Part shown: positions 23,595 through 29,808 of the stretch, one piece after another
How the letters are laid out: every line of letters begins with the position of its first letter
Numbering within the stretch: the stretch's first letter is position 1
Origin: Anaerolineae bacterium
GTDB taxonomy: Bacteria > Chloroflexota > Anaerolineae > Aggregatilineales > UBA2796
DNA length: 36,795 nt
Direction: 5' to 3'
Assembly (NCBI GenBank): GCA_020851855.1
Contig: JADZBY010000695.1
Coordinates: forward strand, 1-36,795
Notes under the pieces: model-generated
Databases searched by the model: none
What the model saw: the letters and a program-made list of their open reading frames with translations, nothing else
What the model was told of the DNA's origin: nothing
Position numbers and translations under genes: made by a program

Positions 23595-25337
23595 CTAATT
23601 CCGCCCGTTTGCGCTGTCCGCCGGATCGGGCGGCGCGGCCCCGTTGTCGCCGCTGGGAGCCGTGCCGAGGCGGATCGAGGCCTGTGCAGCGCCCAGCGCC
23701 CGGCTCAACTCGTGAATGGTCGCCCGCGCCAGCGAGTCGATGTCGTTGATGCCCTGCAGATTGCCCGAAATGGTGTTCACTTCAAGCTCGCGTTGGGCCA
23801 ACTCCTGCGCCTGTTCGAAGAGGCGCGCGTTGTCGATGCTCAACGCCAGCCGCTGCGCCACCGACTGCAACACGTCGAGCGTCTCCGCCTGCCGGACCGC
23901 GCCGCCCATCTCGACTTCGATAGCGCCGATGGACCGCCCGCGCAGCTCGATGGGCACGGACAGGACCAGCCGCTCGCCCTCGCTGCTGCGAATGACCGGG
24001 CGGCGCTTTCCGGCGGCTTCGTCCAGGCCCGCCGTCCACGACGAGTCGCGCTGAAGCCGGTTATCGGAGAGCGTGTAGCCGATGGTCTGGTCGCTGCGCG
24101 CCTTCAGGTAATCTTCCCAGGCTTTGCCGGTCAGGCGCTGGTTCAGGCGTTGCGTCTCGCGCAGGTTGATCTCCGTTTCGAGGAACATCCGGCGCGTATC
24201 GCTCAATTCGACCTTCAAATCTTCCAACTGGCGGGTCTGGTTGATCGCCACGCCAACCTGAATGGCCAGGATGCGCAGATTTTCAACCACATCGGCGGTG
24301 AAAGTGCCCATGCGCGTGCTCTGTACGTCCAGCGCGCCGATGACCTGGTCGCCGATGACCAGCGGCAGGACCAGTTCGGAGCGCGTATCGCGCAACAGCT
24401 CGTTCACGCGGTGACCGGCGAAGACATCCATGCCCAGCTCGCCCGTGGTGATCGCGTTCGGCTCGCCGGTCAGCAGCGCCCTGCCGATGGCGCTCTGCGG
24501 CCCGACCGCCAGCCGGTGACCACGCTCCATGAGCATTTCGCCGATCTCGCCTGTGCCCGCTACCAGGCTGGCGTAACGTTTGTCGTTATCGACCAGGAAG
24601 ATTTGCACATAGTAGAAGCCGAAGCGGTCGCGGATATAGTCCACCGCGCGCTGAAGCAGAGCATTCGGGCTGTTTGCCGTGGCGGCGATCTCCGCGATCT
24701 CCGCCGTGGCGCGCAGCTGGGTCATGACGCGGGCGCTGGAGAACAGCACGCGCTGAAACTCGTTGGAGTAGACCGCCGCCAGCACGCCGACGATGATCAG
24801 CAGCATGGCGGAGAGCAGCGTCGAGCCGAGCAGCGGCCCCTGGGCGAGCGGCGTCGGGCCGAGCGGGCCGAGCACCCCCTGCCACTGCAGGATGGCGTAC
24901 ACGATCAGGATGGTCACCACCGTGACCATAACGGCCAGTGCGCGCCGCCAATCCCATACCAGGCTGGCGTAGATCAGGGGCAGCGTCAGGAGCAGCACCG
25001 CCGAAGCGCTCGGCCCGGATACAAACAGGACCGACACGGCGAAGGCCAGCAAGAAGGCAAACATGACGCTCATCGCCGGGCGCAACTGGCCGGAATGGAC
25101 CAGCCCTACGATGGCCAGCAGGATGAGCATTCCCGCCAGTGCGCCGGCCAGCAGGCTGTTCACGAAGGTGGTGCGTTGGTCGGTGGAAGCCAGGGCGACG
25201 AGCAGGGCAAAACAGCCCGCCGCTGTGAAGATGGCGAGCAGAAGCGTGGCGCGCGCCCGCACCGCGCTGTGATCGTCCGCGTATCGGTGGCGGGGCAGGA
25301 ATAAGGCGCTGTAGAAGTCGAACAGCAGGGATTGCAT
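23595..25337 (-). CDS. Six-TM GAF-domain sensor protein (array member 3)
   Basis: The 580-residue protein has TM helices spread over about 29-191, then GAF at about 215-368 (with FYYVQIFLVDNDKRYASLVA), W-module at about 397-505 (LTGKAWEDYLKAR) and the common tail at about 514-558 (LSRALGAAQASIRLG), followed by a Pro/Asp/Asn-rich end. No kinase, cyclase or DNA-binding domain is present. The start has GGAGG about 10 nt upstream and sits 6 nt after the previous stop. In its GAF, the order of the GHRLAVGPQSAIGRAL and DTRSELVLPLVIGDQVIGAL elements is shared with the other array members and with the kinase's first GAF, which points to common descent by duplication. Confidence 0.88.
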   Translation of the reverse strand: MQSLLFDFYSALFLPRHRYADDHSAVRARATLLLAIFTAAGCFALLVALASTDQRTTFVNSLLAGALAGMLILLAIVGLVHSGQLRPAMSVMFAFLLAFAVSVLFVSGPSASAVLLLTLPLIYASLVWDWRRALAVMVTVVTILIVYAILQWQGVLGPLGPTPLAQGPLLGSTLLSAMLLIIVGVLAAVYSNEFQRVLFSSARVMTQLRATAEIAEIAATANSPNALLQRAVDYIRDRFGFYYVQIFLVDNDKRYASLVAGTGEIGEMLMERGHRLAVGPQSAIGRALLTGEPNAITTGELGMDVFAGHRVNELLRDTRSELVLPLVIGDQVIGALDVQSTRMGTFTADVVENLRILAIQVGVAINQTRQLEDLKVELSDTRRMFLETEINLRETQRLNQRLTGKAWEDYLKARSDQTIGYTLSDNRLQRDSSWTAGLDEAAGKRRPVIRSSEGERLVLSVPIELRGRSIGAIEVEMGGAVRQAETLDVLQSVAQRLALSIDNARLFEQAQELAQRELEVNTISGNLQGINDIDSLARATIHELSRALGAAQASIRLGTAPSGDNGAAPPDPADSANGRN

Positions 25338-25343
25338 GTCGCA

Positions 25344-27038
25344 TTAACCTCCGGCGGCCTTGTCCCCATTTTTGCCCGCGGCAGGCACGCCTAGCCGGAT
25401 GGCGACTCGCGGGGCCTCAAAGGCATCGGCAAGACTCTGCGTGGCGGCGGCGATGACCGACTCGACATTGGTCGCCGCCTGCATACGCGCCGTGATCTCG
25501 TTCACCATCGCTTCACGCTGGGCGATGCGCTGCGCCTCGTCCAGCAGGCGGATGTTTTCGGCAGCCAGTCCGAGCCGCTCGACCACCTGCCGCAGGATGA
25601 CGAGGTGATCCGGGCCGAGATACTGGTCGGGCGACAGCTCAAACTCCATCGCGCCGATGACCTGCCCACGCACGCTGATCGGGAAGCTCACTACCTTGTT
25701 GGTCGGGTTGCTGCGGGTGATGACCTGCGCGCGCCGGATGGCCTCGCTCATGGTCGCCGTGCGCTCGGCGGCGTCTTCCACACGCCCCGTTGAGGGATCG
25801 ACGGTGTAGGCGGGCGTCTGCGGCAGTCCGCGCAGGTATTCGGCCCACGCGCCGCCGGTCAGTTGTTGGTTCAGCCGCTCGATCTCGCGCAGGCTGGCGC
25901 TGGCTTGCTCGTACAGGCGCTGGTTTTCGGCCAGCCGGGCCTGCGCATCCGCAAACAGCCGCGCGTTGTCGATGGCGACGGCGATCTGGTTGGCCAGCGT
26001 CTCGCACGTTTCAATGTCTTCGGGCTGAAAGGCCTCGATGTTCTTGCTCTGCAGGTCCAGCGCGCCAATCGTCTCGTTGCCGACGCGCAGCGGGAGCACC
26101 AGCTCGGCGCGTGTGCCTTCCAGGAACGCCGAACGCCGGAAGGACTGCTCTTCGGGCGTGTCGCGCACGATGACCTGTTGCCCGCTGACCGTCACGCGGC
26201 CAATCACGTTCAGGCTGCCCACGCCGACCTGTTGCCCGATGGCCGGCCCGCCGCTCTGGTTGGTGCTGGCCACGAGCGTGGCGCTCTTGCGGTCCATATC
26301 GACCAGGAAAAGCTGCACCTCGTTGGCGTCGTCGAACGTGTCGCGCACCAGCCGGACCGTCTCTTCGAGCAGCGTGTTGAGGTCCATGCGCGCGATGAGC
26401 AGCCGCCGCGCCAGCGCCGCACTCGCCCCGGCCAGCCGCATGTTGCGCTGCTCTTTCGCGGCGGTGATCTGGCGGGCGGCGCTGTGCAGGCTCTGCGCCA
26501 GGGCATAATTCACGCCGCACAGCACCATCAGGAGCGCCAGGTTGAGGGCGAGCAGGTCGCGCCCTTCGGCGGGCGTCAGCGCCGGGTCAAACCAGATGCG
26601 CGCAAAAAGCACGAGCGCCGTGAAGACGCCCGCGTAGAGAATAGTCCAGTGCCCGATGAGCAGCGTGGCGAGCGAAATGCCGACCAGCAGCGCGGCAAAG
26701 GCGACCTGCAGCGCGATGTGGTTCATCAAGAGCAGCCCGGCGATCATCACGAACCACGCGCCGACCAGGATCAGCGCGCCGACGGTCTGCTGGCGGCGGC
26801 GGGTGAAGACCATGGCGGCCAGCGCCACGCCCAGCAGCAGCGCGCCGACCAACAACAGGCCGGGCAGCTCTGCGACCGCCAGCTGGCCGCCCAGCGCGCG
26901 CAGCAGCGTGCTGATCGCGCCGATGGCCAGCGCGGCGAGCAGCAGCGCGCTGACCACGTAGGCGCTCGCTGCGCGGCGGCGCTCCAGCGGGCCGGTGTAT
27001 TTCGAGAGCCGGAAGATGTGCGTGATCAGATCGCGCAT
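25344..27038 (-). CDS. Six-TM GAF-domain sensor protein (array member 2)
   Basis: The 564-residue protein has six TM segments, at about 28-46, 58-78, 85-105, 109-128, 130-150 and 163-186. GAF follows at about 213-360, W-module at about 388-500 (LTGGAWAEYLRG at 393-404) and the common tail at about 505-550 (EAPRVAIRLGV). The membrane domain resembles the general 6-TM sensory domains placed before kinases and cyclases, but no named family could be assigned by eye. No catalytic domain follows. AGGAGTGA lies 7 nt before the ATG and overlaps the stop of the upstream gene, which makes co-translation likely. Confidence 0.88.
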   Translation of the reverse strand: MRDLITHIFRLSKYTGPLERRRAASAYVVSALLLAALAIGAISTLLRALGGQLAVAELPGLLLVGALLLGVALAAMVFTRRRQQTVGALILVGAWFVMIAGLLLMNHIALQVAFAALLVGISLATLLIGHWTILYAGVFTALVLFARIWFDPALTPAEGRDLLALNLALLMVLCGVNYALAQSLHSAARQITAAKEQRNMRLAGASAALARRLLIARMDLNTLLEETVRLVRDTFDDANEVQLFLVDMDRKSATLVASTNQSGGPAIGQQVGVGSLNVIGRVTVSGQQVIVRDTPEEQSFRRSAFLEGTRAELVLPLRVGNETIGALDLQSKNIEAFQPEDIETCETLANQIAVAIDNARLFADAQARLAENQRLYEQASASLREIERLNQQLTGGAWAEYLRGLPQTPAYTVDPSTGRVEDAAERTATMSEAIRRAQVITRSNPTNKVVSFPISVRGQVIGAMEFELSPDQYLGPDHLVILRQVVERLGLAAENIRLLDEAQRIAQREAMVNEITARMQAATNVESVIAAATQSLADAFEAPRVAIRLGVPAAGKNGDKAAGG

Positions 27039-27044
27039 GGTCGC

Positions 27045-28748
27045 TCACTCCTGGCGAGCGTCGCCGGGTTTGCCGGCGGCGCGTGTTGCCGCTTCCGCGC
27101 GCAGGGCCATATCCGCCGGTTTGTTCGGCAGCTCGAGGCGAATCCGCGCCCGCCGCGCGCCCAGCGCCTCGGCAATCTCTTGCACCGTGCCCAGACGGAT
27201 GCTTTGCAGGTCGCCACGGCTCTGCAGGTTGCCGCTCAGCCGGTTCATCAGGCGCTCTGTCTCGGCGCGCTGCGACGTTTCCGTGTACAGACGGGCGTTT
27301 TCCAGCGCGATGGCCAACTGGTTGCCGATCTGCTCCAACACGGCGAGGTCGATGGACACGTAATGCCCGGCTTCGCGGTGCAAGACGCAGTACGCGCCGA
27401 TGGTCCGGCCACCGGCGATGAGCGGCACGATGGCGGCGGCGCGCATCTGCGACGAGGCCAGCAGGCGGTAGTCCGGGTCTTCGGAGCCGCTGATATCGTC
27501 CAGGACGAGCGGCTCTGCCGTGTTGAAGACGAAGCGCAACGCCGCCCGCTCGGTCGGGAAGTCGGCCACGACGGGCATGCCTTCGACGAGCAGGTACATG
27601 TTCAGCGTGGCGCTCTCTGTGTTGCGCAGCGCGACGACGATCAGGTCGGAATCGATGATCTTCTGCGTCTCTTCTTTGGCGATCTGGAAGATGCGGCCCC
27701 GGTCAAAGGTGCTCGTCACGCGGCGGCTGAGTTCGGTGATGCGCTCCAACTGGTTGGCGCGGCTGCGAAGCTCGTCGTAAAGCTGGGCGTTGTGCGCGCT
27801 GATGGCCAGTTGCGCTGTGACGGCGGACGCGGCTTCCAGTTCTTCCGAGGTGAAGTCGTGCACGTCGTAAAAGGCATCCAAGCCGACGCTGCCGATCAAA
27901 CCGCCCTGCACAATCATGGGCAGGATGGCGATGGACTTGATCCCGATTGTCTGCCACAGTTGCCGCTCCGGCCCCAGGTCGACCGCCTTCTCGACGTTGT
28001 TCACGACGACGGGCTGCCGCTGCTCCATCAGGCGCTCCTGGAGCGGGCTGACCATCGAGATGCGTGTGCCCAGGATGCCGTTATCCGGGTATTCGGAGAT
28101 GACCGTGCCGATGCGTTCTTTGTAATCGAAGACGACGATGCCGACGTGGTCGATGCGCAGCGTTTCCACGAGGCTGCGGGCGGCGCGCTTGAGCATCTCC
28201 GGGCTATCCAGCGCCGAGCTAAAATCCCGCGTGACCTCGTACAGCGAGCGCATCATGTCGATTTGCCGGATCAACCGCCCGGTGCGTGGGCTGGGCGCTT
28301 TCAAGTGCTGGAGCATGGCCGGGCCAAGCTGCATGGCCAGTACGGCCAACGCCTGGTCGAGCAGCGCAACGTTGGCCTTCGACTCGTCAATGTAGGCCAG
28401 CATCGCGCCGATGCCATCGTTGCCCACCGCGACCGGGTAAATGCGCGCGTTGGGCATCGTGCCCATCTGCCGCTCGCGGATGACCGGGATGAGCGGCGAG
28501 GACTCGTCCACGATGTTCTGAGCCGAGGCTTCGGCGGGGACCGCGCCCGCCGCGCCGACCTGCAGGCTGACATTGCCGATGACCTGGATGCACTGCACGC
28601 CGCGCACGCCATGCCCCGCAAAGCGCTCGCACAGCATGGTCAGAAACGACGTCACCCAGCCTTCCACGGGCGGGTTGGCGAACGCCTGACGGTTCAATTG
28701 GAGCGAGAGCGAGAGCACGTCTTCGAGCAGCGGGCTAGCTGTGCTCAT
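27045..28748 (-). CDS. Soluble three-GAF protein (array member 1)
   Basis: The 567-residue cytoplasmic protein has no TM helix. A divergent GAF-like region spans about 12-150 (weakest call), a clear GAF about 165-322 and another about 335-488. The array's common tail follows at about 497-541 (EALGARRARIRLE). It lacks the W-module found in the other members. No catalytic domain is visible. Cysteines are few (C40, C53, C454) and not in a phytochrome-like position. Its ATG lies inside the end of the response-regulator gene (14-nt overlap), so the two are co-translated and perhaps interact. It could relay or integrate signals in the cytoplasm; the ligand is unknown. Confidence 0.87.
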   Translation of the reverse strand: MSTASPLLEDVLSLSLQLNRQAFANPPVEGWVTSFLTMLCERFAGHGVRGVQCIQVIGNVSLQVGAAGAVPAEASAQNIVDESSPLIPVIRERQMGTMPNARIYPVAVGNDGIGAMLAYIDESKANVALLDQALAVLAMQLGPAMLQHLKAPSPRTGRLIRQIDMMRSLYEVTRDFSSALDSPEMLKRAARSLVETLRIDHVGIVVFDYKERIGTVISEYPDNGILGTRISMVSPLQERLMEQRQPVVVNNVEKAVDLGPERQLWQTIGIKSIAILPMIVQGGLIGSVGLDAFYDVHDFTSEELEAASAVTAQLAISAHNAQLYDELRSRANQLERITELSRRVTSTFDRGRIFQIAKEETQKIIDSDLIVVALRNTESATLNMYLLVEGMPVVADFPTERAALRFVFNTAEPLVLDDISGSEDPDYRLLASSQMRAAAIVPLIAGGRTIGAYCVLHREAGHYVSIDLAVLEQIGNQLAIALENARLYTETSQRAETERLMNRLSGNLQSRGDLQSIRLGTVQEIAEALGARRARIRLELPNKPADMALRAEAATRAAGKPGDARQE

Positions 28749-29124
28749 TGGGACGCCCCTTCTGGATAAAACCCAGGATTTCGCCGGGAAAACGGTCGAT
28801 GTCGATGGGCTTGGGGATGTAGCCGTCGCATCCGGCTTCGAGGGACTTCTCCCGGTCGCCCTTCATCACGTTGGCGGTGAGCGCCACAATCGGGACGGCG
28901 TCAAGCTCTGGCAGGCGGCGAATCTCGTTGGTGGCGGCGTAACCGTCCATGCCGGGCATGCTGATGTCCATCAGGATCAGGTCCGGCTTGTGTTCCACGG
29001 CGAGGTTGATGCCCTCGTGCGCGTCGCCGGCCTCGATGACTTCCATCCCTTCGGCCATCAGCACCCGTTTTACGAGCAGACGGTTATCGTTGCGGTCCTC
29101 GATGTACAGAATGCGCGCAGTCAT
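28735..29124 (-). CDS. Single-domain response regulator (CheY/DivK-like receiver)
   Basis: The 129-residue protein is a stand-alone REC domain. Acidic pocket E9/D10, phospho-acceptor D53 (LILMDISMPGMDGY), switch T83 (ALTANVM) and K105 (PKP) are all present, so it should be phosphorylatable. It has no DNA-binding or enzymatic output, which is the DivK/CheY arrangement. It is the first gene of the 16.5-kb GAF array, and its end overlaps the soluble GAF gene by 14 nt. The only kinase in the array is encoded last, so the two ends of the operon probably form the cognate pair. AAAGGGG lies about 11 nt before the ATG. Confidence 0.95.
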   Translation of the reverse strand: MTARILYIEDRNDNRLLVKRVLMAEGMEVIEAGDAHEGINLAVEHKPDLILMDISMPGMDGYAATNEIRRLPELDAVPIVALTANVMKGDREKSLEAGCDGYIPKPIDIDRFPGEILGFIQKGRPNEHS

Positions 29125-29484
29125 GCCCGAAGCACCCCTTTTCTCGCGCTGGCGCTCGCAGTCCGGCAGAAGGCGTCGGGCCAGCGAGGCGAGTTACTCT
29201 TCGTAAGGGCCGTGCGGGTCAGTGGGAGTACGGCCCATCCAGGCGATCCATACCAGCGCTTCACGTTAACATACCATAGAAATGCTCTCGTAGGCATCAC
29301 GATGTATAAACTATTTGTCACAGCTTTTCTGGAGTGTGCCGCCGCGACGCCTCTACGTTTCATTATACTCACCGCCCGAATCGTAAACCGGTCCACGTCT
29401 CTCAATCCTGTCGCAGTTCCGCGCGTCGGGTAGAATGGACATGTTTATGAATGCTGCCACCCGTGCCACCCGCGAGGCGAGAAG
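29125..29484. promoter_or_regulatory. Divergent intergenic region (360 bp), comparatively AT-rich
   Basis: No convincing gene is seen here. The stretch separates the GAF-array operon (left, - strand) from the lycopene-cyclase-domain gene (right, + strand) and must hold both promoters if neither operon extends further. Part of it (about 29265-29400) is clearly richer in A and T than its surroundings. A 7-bp inverted repeat GGGCCGT/ACGGCCC lies at 29207-29213 and 29230-29236, inside what would be the array's 5' leader. Confidence 0.5.
29362..29390 (-). promoter_or_regulatory. Candidate promoter of the GAF-array operon
   Basis: On the - strand a perfect -10 hexamer TATAAT occupies 29367-29362, within the AT-rich part of the divergent gap. 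The -35 side is poor: TTTACG lies only 14 nt away and CGGTTT at 17 nt. A start near 29355 would give the response-regulator mRNA a leader of about 230 nt. The perfect -10 box supports the site; the weak -35 keeps confidence low. Confidence 0.3.
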
Positions 29485-29802
29485 ATGCCGTACATTGTCG
29501 TGCTCATCGTCCTGGTCTGGCTGCCCATCACCGGGCTGGCTTATCTATTGCGGGGCCGCTTCTGGCGCGGATTCATCCTGCGCATGGGCATCTCCGTGGC
29601 GGCGCTGGTCGCGCTGGCCGCGCCGTGGATCAATTACCTCACGGCGTCGCGGGTGTGGTATTACGATACGAGCCTCATCCTGGGGCCGACATTCTTCTAC
29701 GCGCCCTTCGAAGAGTACCTGTACTTCCTGCTGCTGCCGATCCTGTGCGCATTGGTCCTGCTCTGGGTCTGGCGGCGCGCCTACCCGGAAGATTTCACGT
29801 GA
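29485..29802 (+). CDS. Single lycopene-cyclase-domain membrane protein (CrtYc/CrtYd-like)
   Basis: The 105-residue protein has three TM helices (about 3-22, 32-52, 74-96). It carries YAPFEEYLYFLLLP (about 72-85), which matches the PxEExxFF motif of the heterodimeric and fused lycopene cyclases (CrtYc, CrtYd, CarR). The conserved W/Y-Y-D region before it (VWYYDTSLILG) also fits. Such enzymes need two domains of about 100 residues, either as two genes or fused. Only one is present here and no other carotenoid gene lies in the window. It may pair with a partner elsewhere or have another function. The ATG has GAGGCGAGAAG just upstream. Its stop lies 6 nt from the end of convergent comEC. Confidence 0.75.
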   Translation: MPYIVVLIVLVWLPITGLAYLLRGRFWRGFILRMGISVAALVALAAPWINYLTASRVWYYDTSLILGPTFFYAPFEEYLYFLLLPILCALVLLWVWRRAYPEDFT

Positions 29803-29808
29803 TGTGCC

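Noticed and set aside
12621..28748. Phytochrome or cyanobacteriochrome GAF domains
   Set aside because: The GAF regions have almost no cysteine and none in a chromophore-binding context.
25863..28769. Very long open frame (968 codons) on the + strand opposite the GAF array, and many similar ones
   Set aside because: It mirrors the codon pattern of the real - strand genes in high-GC DNA, is rich in Arg/Gln/His/Asp without recognisable domains, and crosses several real gene boundaries.
29121..29405. 94-codon open frame on the - strand in the divergent gap
   Set aside because: No ribosome-binding site, no similarity, and it covers the AT-rich likely promoter region of the array.
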